A stretch of 64,000 bases of DNA from F23-D06 sp947167635 (GCA_947167635.1 CAMVIT010000001.1:62001-126000); one strand, 5' to 3'. Shown: positions 53,101 to 62,240, counted from the first letter of the stretch. Translations and numbers: made by a program. Notes: a model not told the origin generated them from the letters alone.

Positions 53101-54753
53101 CTATTTGTCCTGCACTAACCGCACGCTGTGGCCGAATGCTTGGGAATAGCCAAGCGACAAATAATGGTCTCTTGATTCGAGGTCTATATCGCTGTCGAGA
53201 CGTTTGGGAGTTAATCCGAAATGGTGTCCAATCCCGTTTCTGGGGATGGTATTGTCCCAATAGTAACCATACTGTCCGAAATAGAGGACTTCTTGCCCCT
53301 CACGTCTTCCGGCTGCGGGCAGAAACAGCACGCCCGCGTCCTGCAACGTCACCCACTGTTGGATGGTTAGTACGTTAGTGGCATACCCTTTTGCTGGATC
53401 TTGGAACAACAGCCCATCGGAGTGGTTCCAATCGTCAGGAAAGAAGATGTATCCTCCAATGCCGTTGATGGTGGCCGTGGAGTAGAGCTTGTTGGCGTTG
53501 GGACGGATGCAGACAAGGTAGAGCCATTCATCCGCCGAAAGCGTGTGCCATTTGCCGGCTTCATTGCCGCCGTTCTCGATGGCATTATTGACACCCCAAT
53601 CGTAGGGTGTGCCTGCTATGGAGGTTCGCCCGACCACATAGTTGCTGTCGGACTTGGAGGTCATGTAGGGCATCTTGCCGTCATAACCCGAAGTGCCGTA
53701 GCCGAAAAGGTCGATCCAACCATTGTAAGTGGGCGAAACCTTTTCGTTGTCCATGCCGATGACATCGTACTGGTTGTAGGCAAAACGCCACTTGCCCGTG
53801 CTGGGCTGGTATTGGAGGTTGCCCCGCGCGAAACGCACCTGCGTGGAGTCGGAAACGGAGAACAACCCCGGCAGCGCGCCATCGACAATGTTATGATAGC
53901 GAGGTTGGTCGTCGGTTGTGCGACGGACCAGGAACATGATCAGCGGTACAAGCAGCAGTAACAAAACAGTATTGGATCCGACCAGACGACGCGTCCTCCT
54001 TTTTCGAATATCGGCATCCATCTCTTGCAAAATCTCCTGTGCATCGTGGTAGCGTTGCTCGCGGTCGGGCTGCGTGCATTTGCGGATGATGGAACGATAT
54101 TTGCGGCGCGTGGCTTTCGGTAGGTAGGCATCCAACATGGCTCCGAAAGCGTAGAGGTCGGCGCGGTTATCCACGGCGCAGTCGGGGTCGAACTGCTCCG
54201 GTGCGGCGTAGTGGCGCGTGCCTGCCGGCTGTTTGAGCATGGCGTAGTTGTCACCGTCGGCAAAGCCGAAGTCGATGATTTTCACGTTGTCACAGTTGTC
54301 GGTGATGAGAATGTTGCTGGACTTCAAGTCGCGATGGACCACTTGATTACTGTGGTAGTAAACCATCGCGTCCAGTATCTCGCGAATTACCTTGTCCTGG
54401 ACTCGCGGCGAGGGCTTCTCATCGAAAAAAGCTTTCAAGGGACGGCCCTGCACATAATCCATCACAAGGCAGTTGCCAAGTTTCTCGTCTCGGTACATCT
54501 CAAATATAGTGACGATGTTTGGATGGTCAAGGGTCTTGCCAATCTCAAACTCTTTGCGTAACAGGCTTTCATAGAGTGGATTGCCACGAAATTCCGGCTT
54601 CAGGGCCTTGAGGATGAGCCATTTTCCGAACCTACGGGCCTTATAGACTGCATTGAAACCTGCTGAAGGCAGTTCCGTAAGGTTGGAATAGTTGCTGGAA
54701 TCTTCCGCAAAGGGCTGGTCGGTCAAGATGGATTCGGAGAAGAAAGAGGACAT
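53101..54753 (-). CDS. Membrane Ser/Thr kinase with extracytoplasmic FISUMP-like domain
   Basis: 550 residues. Kinase domain 1-250: LKALK (K49-51), HRDLKSSN (140-147), DFGFAD (161-166), APEQ (184-187). Membrane helix at about 258-276. The extracellular 280-550 part begins GLFSVSDSTQVRFARGNLQYQPSTGKWRFAYNQYD and contains WHTLSADEWLYL, AGRREGQEVLY, and ends GYSQAFGHSVRLVQDK, a beta-rich module common in Bacteroidales and related in style to FISUMP. Likely senses an external ligand or cell-envelope state. Same architecture as the kinase at 13908 but a different sensor. -7 box TACTTTTG at 54776-54783. Confidence 0.9.
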   Translation of the reverse strand: MSSFFSESILTDQPFAEDSSNYSNLTELPSAGFNAVYKARRFGKWLILKALKPEFRGNPLYESLLRKEFEIGKTLDHPNIVTIFEMYRDEKLGNCLVMDYVQGRPLKAFFDEKPSPRVQDKVIREILDAMVYYHSNQVVHRDLKSSNILITDNCDNVKIIDFGFADGDNYAMLKQPAGTRHYAAPEQFDPDCAVDNRADLYAFGAMLDAYLPKATRRKYRSIIRKCTQPDREQRYHDAQEILQEMDADIRKRRTRRLVGSNTVLLLLLVPLIMFLVRRTTDDQPRYHNIVDGALPGLFSVSDSTQVRFARGNLQYQPSTGKWRFAYNQYDVIGMDNEKVSPTYNGWIDLFGYGTSGYDGKMPYMTSKSDSNYVVGRTSIAGTPYDWGVNNAIENGGNEAGKWHTLSADEWLYLVCIRPNANKLYSTATINGIGGYIFFPDDWNHSDGLLFQDPAKGYATNVLTIQQWVTLQDAGVLFLPAAGRREGQEVLYFGQYGYYWDNTIPRNGIGHHFGLTPKRLDSDIDLESRDHYLSLGYSQAFGHSVRLVQDK

Positions 54754-54775
54754 GTGCTTGATGTATGTGATGCTA

Positions 54776-54783
54776 CAAAAGTA
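54776..54783 (-). promoter_or_regulatory. -7 box of the second kinase
   Basis: TACTTTTG on the minus strand, 22 nt before ATG 54753. Confidence 0.6.
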
Positions 54784-54930
54784 ATAAGAATAAAGAAGAT
54801 ATGCACTATATACAAAAAATAATTTTATCGTTCCCCGTTATTTTTCTTAATGAATCTATATCAATCCCTGTTATTTAAAACACCTAAATCCTATCTTTCT
54901 CTGAAATTCATTGATTATGTCATCTTTTAA

Positions 54931-54958
54931 GTAGAGCCGCACAGCCGTGCGTCTCTAC
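54931..54958. repeat. REP-like palindrome providing a stop codon
   Basis: GTAGAGCCGCAC (54931-54942) and GTGCGTCTCTAC (54947-54958), one mismatch. The minus-strand TAG at 54955-54957 is the stop codon of the dehydrogenase gene, as at 49984. Confidence 0.7.
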
Positions 54959-55911
54959 AACCCAGACAAGCTCTTTTTCACCTCCACGATTTTTTCCAAG
55001 GCGACTTTGGCGTGGCGTAGTTCGGCGTCGAGGGTTTGCCCGCCCACGTGCGGGGTGAGGATGACGTTGTCTCTGGCGGCGAGGGCGTGCATCGCTTCCG
55101 GCCACTCGTCTTTGGGCAGGTTCTTGAGGCGAGTGCTCTCATACTCGAGCACGTCAAGGGCGGCGGCGGTCACCTTGCCGGCTTGCAAGCCGCACTCCAA
55201 GGCGGCGCAGTCCACCACCAACCCGCGCGAGCTGTTGAGCAGCAGGAACGGGTGCGGCATCTTCTCGATAAATTCGCTGTTGATGAGATGGAGATTTTCT
55301 GGGATGTAGTTGACGTGCAGGGAGATTACGTCACAACGAGTGCACAATTCCTCCAACGAGACCATCTTGGCGTACTCGTCGCCCGCATGGGGATTGTAGC
55401 GGTCGTAGGCATACACCTCGCAGCCGAGAGCATGCAGCAGACGCGCGAAGGCGGGGCCCGTGTGCCCGTAGCCGATGATGCCGTAGGTGTGTGCTTGCAG
55501 CTCGGTGCCCTTGTTTTTCTCGCGCAGCCATTCGCCGGCACGCACCTCCCGGTCGGCGGAGGGAATGTGGCGCAGGAGGCCCAACAGCAGGCCGAGGCAA
55601 TGTTCCGCCACGGCGTTGGCGTTGCCCTTCGGCGTGGAAATGACCCGGATGCCCCGCGATTCGGCGTAGGCGACGTCGATGTTCTCCACACCGGAGCCGA
55701 TGCGCACGATGAAGCGCAACGAGGGCTTGGTGTCAAGAAGCGCTTGGTCCACCACAAAGCGGCTGCGAATCACCAGGCCGAACAGATTGTCCGGCCTGGT
55801 GCAGAATTGTTCGTATGTCTCGGTTAGGTCAGTGGTGCAGGCGAACCCCCGTGTCTGGAGCTGCTCCGACAGGTACGGGTGGACGCGGTCCACGATGAGG
55901 ATGCCGGCCAT
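54955..55911 (-). CDS. D-isomer 2-hydroxyacid dehydrogenase (SerA-like)
   Basis: NAD-dependent dehydrogenase of 318 residues. Seen: IVRIGSGVENIDV substrate-binding region, NAD motif YGIIGYGHTG (glycine-rich loop about 150), the catalytic Arg/Glu/His set in NSSRGLVVDCAAL, and LTPHVGGQT near the end. Substrate not determined; phosphoglycerate or another 2-hydroxy acid is possible, and there is no ACT domain. Start overlaps the stop of the OYE gene by one base (TAATG), so the two are translationally coupled. Confidence 0.88.
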   Translation of the reverse strand: MAGILIVDRVHPYLSEQLQTRGFACTTDLTETYEQFCTRPDNLFGLVIRSRFVVDQALLDTKPSLRFIVRIGSGVENIDVAYAESRGIRVISTPKGNANAVAEHCLGLLLGLLRHIPSADREVRAGEWLREKNKGTELQAHTYGIIGYGHTGPAFARLLHALGCEVYAYDRYNPHAGDEYAKMVSLEELCTRCDVISLHVNYIPENLHLINSEFIEKMPHPFLLLNSSRGLVVDCAALECGLQAGKVTAAALDVLEYESTRLKNLPKDEWPEAMHALAARDNVILTPHVGGQTLDAELRHAKVALEKIVEVKKSLSGL

Positions 55912-57164
55912 TATCGGTTGTCCCTTTCAACGTCTTTCTCCAGCTTTTCAATTTCCCGTTGCAGTCTGGCGGGCAGCTCGTTTTTCTCCATACACTGGTG
56001 GCATCTCATATCCAGCGTGTACATTCGGCCGATGCAGTAGTTGGAGTGTTTGCAGCCGCTGCGGGTCACCTCGCCCGACTGGAGTTTGTTGACGAAGTCG
56101 GTGTCCTGGATCAGGGCGCGGGCCATTTGGAAGGCCACGAAGCCGGAATCGAGCACCTTCTCCATATTGTCCTTGTCCACCATACCGCCCACATAGATGA
56201 GCGGCATCTTCAAGGCTTGGCGGAACTTCATGGCGGTGTCGTAGAAATAGGCATCCTTGTAGGGCACGGTGGGGATGACGATGCGGCCGCCGATGTTGAC
56301 GCCGAATTTCAGCCACCAGAACTTCTTCATATCCATATAGTAGGCCATCGCCTTGAGGGGCATTGCGCCGTGCATCACGTGCATAGGGGCTTTGCTGACG
56401 AAGCCGGCGGTGAGCACGAGGGCGTGTACGCCAAGACGTTCCAGCTCCTGGGCCACCTTGATGCACTCGTCGATCTGCATACCGCTGCGGAAGCCGTCGT
56501 ACATGTTGGTCTTCACCACGATGGCCATGTCGTCTTTGGCCTCTTCCATCACGCGGGTGATGACGCGGCGCATAAAGCGCATGCGGTTTTCCAGCGAGCC
56601 GCCATATTCGTCTTTGCGGCGGTTGGTGTAGGGCGAGAGGAACTGGCTGATGAAGTAGCCGTGGCCGGCGTGTACCTCAATGCAGTCGAAGCCGGCGCGG
56701 CGGCACAAATCCACGGCTTTCCCGAAGTCCTCGACGATCTGGTCGATCTCGGGGATGGTGATCTTCTTGGTGAAAGTAGGTGAGTAGAGGTTGAAGCGCC
56801 CAGACGGGGAGAAGGGTTTCTGCCCGCAGGTGGCCCGATGGGTCATGTTGCCGCAGTGGCCGATCTGGATGGAGGCCTTTGCGCCTTCGGCGTGGATGGC
56901 ATCGGTGAGCTTTTTCAACTCCGGCACAATCTCTTCGCGCAGCCAAAGTTGGCCATCGAAGGAGAGTCCGCTGCGGCTGACGGAGGCGTAGGCCACGGTG
57001 GTCATGCCGATACCGCCTTTGGCGACGGCGGTGTGGTAGTTGAACAGTTCTTCGGTGGGTCTGTTGCCGTGGGCCATGTTTTCAAAGGCCGCGGAACGGA
57101 TGGTGCGGTTGCGAAGGGTGATCGGACCGATCTGACAAGGGGTGAAAATTTTGGATTCTGACAT
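55911..57164 (-). CDS. NADH:flavin oxidoreductase, old yellow enzyme family
   Basis: FMN enzyme of 417 residues with a TIM barrel (IFTPCQIGPITLRNRTIRSAAFENMA start, IQIGHCGN, EVHAGHGYFISQFLSPYTNRRKDEYGGSLENRMRF). The active-site HAGHGYF is typical. A Cys-rich tail (CKHSNYC...MRCHQC) could hold an iron-sulfur cluster as in 2,4-dienoyl-CoA reductase relatives, but the remaining domains of those enzymes are absent. Likely reduces activated double bonds; substrate unknown. Middle gene of a tatD-OYE-dehydrogenase operon. Confidence 0.9.
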   Translation of the reverse strand: MSESKIFTPCQIGPITLRNRTIRSAAFENMAHGNRPTEELFNYHTAVAKGGIGMTTVAYASVSRSGLSFDGQLWLREEIVPELKKLTDAIHAEGAKASIQIGHCGNMTHRATCGQKPFSPSGRFNLYSPTFTKKITIPEIDQIVEDFGKAVDLCRRAGFDCIEVHAGHGYFISQFLSPYTNRRKDEYGGSLENRMRFMRRVITRVMEEAKDDMAIVVKTNMYDGFRSGMQIDECIKVAQELERLGVHALVLTAGFVSKAPMHVMHGAMPLKAMAYYMDMKKFWWLKFGVNIGGRIVIPTVPYKDAYFYDTAMKFRQALKMPLIYVGGMVDKDNMEKVLDSGFVAFQMARALIQDTDFVNKLQSGEVTRSGCKHSNYCIGRMYTLDMRCHQCMEKNELPARLQREIEKLEKDVERDNR

Positions 57165-57171
57165 TGTTATT

Positions 57172-57948
57172 TTATTTTGGTATTTTCGTGAAGATGTTCT
57201 GTGCGTTAATTGTGGTTTGCTCCATGACGCGCTCTACGGAGACATTGAAGATTTCGGCCATTTTCTGGGCTATGAGGGGGATGTAGGCGCTTTCGTTGCG
57301 CTTGCCGCGGTGCGGCACGGGAGCCAGATAGGGGGCATCCGTCTCCAAGACGACATGTTCCAGCCCCACGTGCGTTACGATGTCCTGCAGCTTGCTGTTC
57401 TTGAAGGTGAGCACGCCGCCCACGCCGATGGCGAAGCCATGGCGCACGGCCCAGTCGGCCTCCTGCACGCCGCCGGAGAAGCAGTGCATCACACCGGTAA
57501 GCTCGCCCGCCTTGAATTCCTGCAGGATGGCGATGGCCTCCGCGTAGGCGTTCCGAATGTGCAGGGAGAGGGGCAGCTGACGGTCGCGGGCCCAGCAGAG
57601 CTGGCGGCGGAAAACCTCCTTCTGCTCAGCCTCGAACTCGCGGCTCCAGTAGTAGTCCAACCCGATTTCGCCCACGCCGACCACGTTGGCATCGTCGAAG
57701 TGCGGGGCCAGCAGGGCCAGCTCGCGCTCGAAATCTGCGTTTGTGTCTTCGGGATGAAGGCCCACCAGGGCGAAGATGTTGTCGGGAAAGAGCGACACGG
57801 CCTCCTGGATCTGGGCGGGTGTCGCACTGTTCACGCAGCCTAACACCATCTGGGTGACCTGTGCGTCAAGTGCGCGTTGCACTGTTGCCTCGAAATCTTC
57901 GGGGTAATATTCGCGGTACAGGTGGGTGTGCGTGTCAATGTAATGCAT
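57172..57948 (-). CDS. tatD: TatD-family metal-dependent hydrolase
   Basis: 258 residues. Metal ligands: HTH (DTHTHLYREYY, residues 5-8), E in GEIGLDYYW, HIR, HCFSGG, and ETDAPYLAP. Predicted DNase/exonuclease of the TIM-barrel amidohydrolase group. Seven bases separate it from the OYE gene. A -7 box TATTTTTG at 57966-57973 gives a short leader. Confidence 0.93.
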   Translation of the reverse strand: MHYIDTHTHLYREYYPEDFEATVQRALDAQVTQMVLGCVNSATPAQIQEAVSLFPDNIFALVGLHPEDTNADFERELALLAPHFDDANVVGVGEIGLDYYWSREFEAEQKEVFRRQLCWARDRQLPLSLHIRNAYAEAIAILQEFKAGELTGVMHCFSGGVQEADWAVRHGFAIGVGGVLTFKNSKLQDIVTHVGLEHVVLETDAPYLAPVPHRGKRNESAYIPLIAQKMAEIFNVSVERVMEQTTINAQNIFTKIPK

Positions 57949-57965
57949 ATTGTTTTAAAAGGGTG

Positions 57966-57973
57966 CAAAAATA
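57966..57973 (-). promoter_or_regulatory. -7 box of tatD operon
   Basis: TATTTTTG on the minus strand, 17 nt before ATG 57948. Confidence 0.6.
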
Positions 57974-57986
57974 CAAAAAAGCCCGT

Positions 57987-58634
57987 TTATAGCAAGTCGA
58001 GGATTTCATGGGGCGCGGCGATGATGTGTTCCGCATGCTCGCCTTCCAGCTCCTCGCGGGTGCGGTAGCCCCAAAGCAGGCCGATGGCCTCGATGCCGGC
58101 GCGGTGGGCCGTCTGCATGTCCACAGCAGTGTCGCCGAGGTAGAAGGTCTCCTCCTGTGTGCAGTTTGTGGCCGTCAGGATGTCATAGACTATTTGCGGG
58201 TCGGGTTTCACGGGAACGCCCTCACGTTGCCCGATGAGGGCGGAGAAGGTGACGGTGGGGAAGAAGTCGGTCATCAGCGGCACCACGGCAAACTGCGCCT
58301 TGTTGGTGGCCACGGCAATCTTGATGCCGCGCCGCTGCAGCTCCTCCAACACCTCCTTGACACCGGGATAGACGGTGGTCTTGTCGTACATGTGGATGTC
58401 GTAGTAAGCCTTGAACTCCCGCAGACAGGTCTCGTGCATAAGCCCAGCCTTGTACCCGTCGGGCAGAATGCGGCGGATGAGCGTGGGCATTCCGTCGCCC
58501 ACAAAATAGCGGTAGGCATCAACGGGATGGATGGGGAAGCCATGGCTGGCAAGCACATGGTTCGCGGAGTCGGCAAGGTCCTCCAGACTGTCGAGCAAAG
58601 TGCCATCCAGATCGAATATGAGCAGTCTCTTCAT
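57987..58634 (-). CDS. HAD-superfamily phosphatase (phosphoglycolate phosphatase-like)
   Basis: 215 residues. HAD motif I DLDGTLLDS (about 8-16), motif II VATNKA, motif III Lys with KPDPQIVYDIL, and motif IV YLGDTAVDMQTA. Helical cap domain between motif I and II as in Gph-type enzymes. Acts on a small phosphorylated metabolite, possibly 2-phosphoglycolate. Twelve bases after rfbC; likely the same operon as rfbC and the ClC gene. Confidence 0.88.
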   Translation of the reverse strand: MKRLLIFDLDGTLLDSLEDLADSANHVLASHGFPIHPVDAYRYFVGDGMPTLIRRILPDGYKAGLMHETCLREFKAYYDIHMYDKTTVYPGVKEVLEELQRRGIKIAVATNKAQFAVVPLMTDFFPTVTFSALIGQREGVPVKPDPQIVYDILTATNCTQEETFYLGDTAVDMQTAHRAGIEAIGLLWGYRTREELEGEHAEHIIAAPHEILDLL

Positions 58635-58646
58635 CTACAGCGGGTT

Positions 58647-59216
58647 TTATTGTGGACAGGCGAAGGTTTCATAGTCGAAGGGAGAAACAAAATCGCGAAA
58701 AACCTCGCCGTTCAAGTCCTTGGGCGAGGTGAGCGGATTTTCCACCTGCCAGTCGATGTGCAGGTCGGGGTCGTCGAAGCGGATGCTCCCCTCGGAGGCC
58801 TTGTTGTAGAAATTGGAACACTTGTAGGCAAAAAGGGTATTGTCTTCCAAAGCGGCAAAGCCGTGTGCGAAACCGGCGGGGATGTAAAATTGGGTGAAGT
58901 TGTCGGCGGTCAGCAGCACGGAGAAATATTGTCCGTAGGTGGGACTGCCGTGCCGGATATCGACGGCATAGTCGATGGCGGCGCCTTGCAGGATGCGCAC
59001 CAGCTTGGCTTGGGCGAAAGGCGGCTTTTGGAAATGGAGCCCGCGCACCACCCCTTTCTGGGAACACGACTGGTTGTCCTGCACCCAGTGCTCGCGGATG
59101 CCCAACTCCGCCAGAGTGCGTTCGTTAAAACTCTCGAAAAAATAGCCGCGGTCGTCCTTGAACACATCGGGTTGCAGGACAGCCAAGCCATTGATATCGG
59201 TACGGGTGATTTTCAT
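58647..59216 (-). CDS. rfbC: dTDP-4-dehydrorhamnose 3,5-epimerase
   Basis: Cupin-fold epimerase of 189 residues in dTDP-L-rhamnose synthesis. Seen: DVFKDDRGYFFESFN, VVRGLHFQ with the catalytic His, the YAVDIRHGSPTYGQY and FYIPAGFAHGFAAL motifs. No rfbA, rfbB or rfbD is adjacent in this window. It lies between the ClC gene (33 bp upstream) and the HAD gene. Confidence 0.95.
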   Translation of the reverse strand: MKITRTDINGLAVLQPDVFKDDRGYFFESFNERTLAELGIREHWVQDNQSCSQKGVVRGLHFQKPPFAQAKLVRILQGAAIDYAVDIRHGSPTYGQYFSVLLTADNFTQFYIPAGFAHGFAALEDNTLFAYKCSNFYNKASEGSIRFDDPDLHIDWQVENPLTSPKDLNGEVFRDFVSPFDYETFACPQ

Positions 59217-59249
59217 GAAGGAATGTTTAGATTGGTATAATGGTTGTTG

Positions 59250-61037
59250 TCAATCCTCGGAATTGGCGGCGATGAAGTTCTGGTACCGCGACAGGAACTG
59301 GGCCTTCGACAGGAACCCGATATAGGTGCGGTCGCGACTGATCACAGGCATGTTGAAATTGCCGGTGCGTTTGAACTTCTCAAGGACCAGTGCGGCGCTG
59401 TCGTCTTCGTAAATGAACTCTTCCGGCTCGATCATGAGGTCCTCGACGACAACGAGGTCGTAGAGCTCCGTTTGGAAGATGATGTCACGGTGGTCGTCCA
59501 TGACAAGGAGGCCCATGAAATGGTTTTCATTGTCAGTGACCACGAAGAGGTTGCGTTTGCTTTTGGCGATGCACTCCGTGTATTTGCGCAGTTTGCTGTG
59601 TGCGGGCACGGTGCTGATGTTGTGGTCAATGATGTTGTGCCATTGTAGTTTGCGAAGGGCGAACTTGTCCTTGTTGTGGGTTTTGAGGTTGTCCTTTTCG
59701 GCCAAAGGCTGTGTGTAGATGGAGTATTTCTCAAAGGGGTTGATGCTGAGGTAGGAGCAGGCGGCGGTAATCATCAGGGGGATGAGCAGGGTGTATCCCG
59801 TGGAGAGCTCCGCGATGAGAAACATGGCGGTCAAGGGGGCCTGCATCACGCCCGTCATGACACCGGCCATGCCCGCGAGGATGAAATTCACGTATGGCAG
59901 GTGCAGTCCCAACAGGTTGTTGGCCAATCCCGCCACGAAGAAGCCTGTGAAGGCGCCGATGAACAGGGTGGGGGCGAAGACACCTCCGATGCCGCCCGCC
60001 GATGTGGTGAACGTGGTGGCGAACACTTTCATCAAGATGATGCCCGCCAATGCCAGTAGCACAATCATCTGGCTGGAGAACAGGCCGTTCAGCGGCGAGC
60101 CGACAAAGAGGCTTGCATAATCGCCGTTCAGCAGGGAGTTGATATTGTCGTAGCCTTCGCCGTAGAAAACGGGGAAAATATAGATGAGGCCGCAGAGCAT
60201 GACACCCCCCACAAGGGCGCGCGCATAAACCTGCTTGATACGCTTCATCTGTTTCTCGATCCAGCGCGACACCCGCAGGAAATAGACGGAGATGAGGCCT
60301 GTGAGAACCCCGAGGAGGATATAGAAGGGGATGTTGCTGAGGTGGAAAGCCTGGGTGGCGTCGATGTGGAACATCACATCGTGGCCCAAAAAGAGCAGGG
60401 ACATGACGGTGCCGGTGGCGGCGGAGAGCAGCAGGGGCAGGATGGCGCTGCCGGTGAGGTCGAGCATGAGGACCTCGAAAGTGAAGACGATGGCAGCGAT
60501 GGGGGCCTTGAAGATGGCGGCCATGGCCGCAGCGGAGCCGCAGGCCAGCAGCAAGGTGGTCTGCCGGGCGTTGAGCCTGAAAAAACGGGCCATGTTGGAG
60601 CCGATGGCGGAACCTGTCAGCACGATGGGGGCCTCCAACCCCACCGAACCGCCGAAGCCGACAGTGATGGCGCTGGAAACCATGGAGGAATACACATTGT
60701 GGAAGCGCAGCTTGCCGTCGCTCTTGCAGATGGCCTTGAGCACAATGCTGACCCCGTGGCTGAGGTCGTCGCGCACCACACGGCGCACAAACAGCAGGGT
60801 GAGCAGGATGCCCACGACAGGCAGGATGAGATAGAGATAGTTGACTTGCGCATTGGGGAAGGCGCTGCCCAGTGCGCGCGTGGTGAAATGGACAAGGTTC
60901 TTGATGACCACGGCGGCAGCGGCACCCAGAATGCCGATGATGACACTCAGGATGAGTACGATGGTCCGTGTCTTGAAATGCGTCGTGACAAAGCGCCGCA
61001 CGGCCGCCAGCCTTTTCAGGAACTTCCGTTTTTTCAT
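59250..61037 (-). CDS. ClC-family chloride channel/transporter with CBS domains
   Basis: 595 residues. ClC core of many helices with the gating-Glu loop GSVGLEAPIV (about 126-135), GSAAAMAAIFKAPIAA, and GGIGGVFAPTLFIGAF near the C-terminal half. A long cytoplasmic tail with two CBS domains (LFVVTDNENHFMGLLVMDD, FNMPVISRDRTYIGFLSKAQ). Probably a Cl-/H+ exchanger or channel. Starts close to a -7 box (61055-61062), so the leader is very short. Confidence 0.93.
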   Translation of the reverse strand: MKKRKFLKRLAAVRRFVTTHFKTRTIVLILSVIIGILGAAAAVVIKNLVHFTTRALGSAFPNAQVNYLYLILPVVGILLTLLFVRRVVRDDLSHGVSIVLKAICKSDGKLRFHNVYSSMVSSAITVGFGGSVGLEAPIVLTGSAIGSNMARFFRLNARQTTLLLACGSAAAMAAIFKAPIAAIVFTFEVLMLDLTGSAILPLLLSAATGTVMSLLFLGHDVMFHIDATQAFHLSNIPFYILLGVLTGLISVYFLRVSRWIEKQMKRIKQVYARALVGGVMLCGLIYIFPVFYGEGYDNINSLLNGDYASLFVGSPLNGLFSSQMIVLLALAGIILMKVFATTFTTSAGGIGGVFAPTLFIGAFTGFFVAGLANNLLGLHLPYVNFILAGMAGVMTGVMQAPLTAMFLIAELSTGYTLLIPLMITAACSYLSINPFEKYSIYTQPLAEKDNLKTHNKDKFALRKLQWHNIIDHNISTVPAHSKLRKYTECIAKSKRNLFVVTDNENHFMGLLVMDDHRDIIFQTELYDLVVVEDLMIEPEEFIYEDDSAALVLEKFKRTGNFNMPVISRDRTYIGFLSKAQFLSRYQNFIAANSED

Positions 61038-61054
61038 TGCTGTAAAAGGAGCGG

Positions 61055-61062
61055 CAAAGATA
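61055..61062 (-). promoter_or_regulatory. -7 box of ClC operon
   Basis: TATCTTTG on the minus strand, 17 nt before ATG 61037. Confidence 0.6.
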
Positions 61063-61104
61063 CAAAAAAAGGGGACAGGGTATAAACCTGGAGGGCTGAT
61101 GAAA

Positions 61105-61132
61105 AGAAAAGCGGGCCATGGCCCGCTTTTCT
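61105..61132. terminator. Bidirectional terminator
   Basis: Near-perfect palindrome AGAAAAGCGGGC (61105-61116) / GCCCGCTTTTCT (61121-61132) with CATG loop. It closes the outer-membrane protein gene on the minus strand and has T/A runs on both sides. Confidence 0.82.
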
Positions 61133-61716
61133 TAGAATGTGTAACCGACTTTCACGTCGATGCCACCATTAATATCGTTGTTGTAGCGAGGACTGGTCCG
61201 GATGAAGAATCCGGCGGTGAAAGAGAAGGCTTTCACCTTGAAGCCCGAGGCGATGGTGGCATAGAGGCCAAAACCGTGACCCTTCACAGGTATCGGTCCC
61301 CCATGGTAATATTCATCGTTAATTTCATCATAGTAGATTCCATCGTCCCAGTCGTGGTAGTTCCAGAAGTTGAACGTGGTGCCGGCGGCGATGTTGATGA
61401 GCGGTTTCAATGCGCGGGGTCTGTCAAAGTAGTGGCGGTAGTTGAGGAAGAGAGGCACGCCTTGGCCGTTGTCGATGTCGATGGAATAGCCCACACCGAT
61501 ACCGAGCAGGTCGTTGGTGCGGTTGAATTTGAGGCTGTTGACGAAGATGCCGTTGAAGCCGATGTTGCCTCCCAGAAAGAAGCCATACTCGTTGATCATA
61601 TTGTAGGAGAGTCTCTTCTCAGGCTGCGGGGTTTGGCCTGCAGATTGGGCAAAAAGAGACTGGCTGGCAAGCAGTAGAACTGCTAACAGTGTGGTAACAA
61701 ATACGTTTTTTCTCAT
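61132..61716 (-). CDS. Outer-membrane beta-barrel-like protein
   Basis: 194 residues from ATG 61716 (MRKNVFVTTLLAVLLLASQSLFAQ, signal peptide). Alternating beta strands (YGFFLGGNIGFNGIFVNSLKF, LLGIGVGYSIDIDNG, VPLFLNYRHYF, LKPLINIAAGTTFNF, FGLYATIASGFKVKAFSFTAGFFIRT) end in DVKVGYTF with a terminal Phe, typical of small barrels. -7 box TATTTTTG at 61793-61800. Function not assignable. Confidence 0.85.
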   Translation of the reverse strand: MRKNVFVTTLLAVLLLASQSLFAQSAGQTPQPEKRLSYNMINEYGFFLGGNIGFNGIFVNSLKFNRTNDLLGIGVGYSIDIDNGQGVPLFLNYRHYFDRPRALKPLINIAAGTTFNFWNYHDWDDGIYYDEINDEYYHGGPIPVKGHGFGLYATIASGFKVKAFSFTAGFFIRTSPRYNNDINGGIDVKVGYTF

Positions 61717-61792
61717 AGCTGTGTATTTTAGATTTTTGGATAACGTGGTATATTGGGTTTTATTGTAAAATGTCCAATCGAAAACGAGCACG

Positions 61793-61800
61793 CAAAAATA
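61793..61800 (-). promoter_or_regulatory. -7 box of the outer-membrane protein gene
   Basis: TATTTTTG on the minus strand, 76 nt before ATG 61716. Confidence 0.6.
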
Positions 61801-61811
61801 GAAAAATATCT

Positions 61812-62240
61812 TTATGGAGATGTTTGCGAATAAAATGATTCATTTAGGTTGGAAACATAAGCCCAATCGTCCCATACACAACCCGTGGGGAAGACTTGTT
61901 CCGGAAGCGTTTGAGGATAGTTTTGGTTCATTCTGTCAAGAATAGCATCGATTTTTTCATCAGTCTCAATTTGGTGTTTTTCCAAATGAGAGATTCGTAT
62001 TAGTACATTTGCATTTTGGACGATATAATTGCGCATAGCAACAAAAGCATCGATGATTTTGATACTGGTTTCAACAGCCTTTTGTGTATGGATGACAGAA
62101 GGAAGCATAGAAACACCATATACGGTGAAAGCATAAGGTGGCGAGGTGGAGTGTTTCAATGATTTGAACCGGTCGCAATTTGCGACCAGTTTCATCATTT
62201 CTTCCTTTGTTAGTTGAAAACTATTGTCTTTTTCATAGGT
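61812..62240 (-). pseudogene. ORF6N-domain protein remnant
   Basis: The 128-codon frame (and upstream codons SFQLTKEEMMKLVANCDRFKSL before the first Met, up to about 62240) matches the middle of ORF6N proteins: FQLTKEE, LVANCDRFKSLKHS, PYAFTVYGVSMLPSV, IIDAFVAMRNYIVQNA, HLEKHQIETDEKI. Both the N-terminal ORF6N module and the C-terminal end are missing; an in-frame stop lies at about 62252. Such genes are common on mobile or phage-derived DNA, so this is probably a fossil of transferred DNA. Confidence 0.7.
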
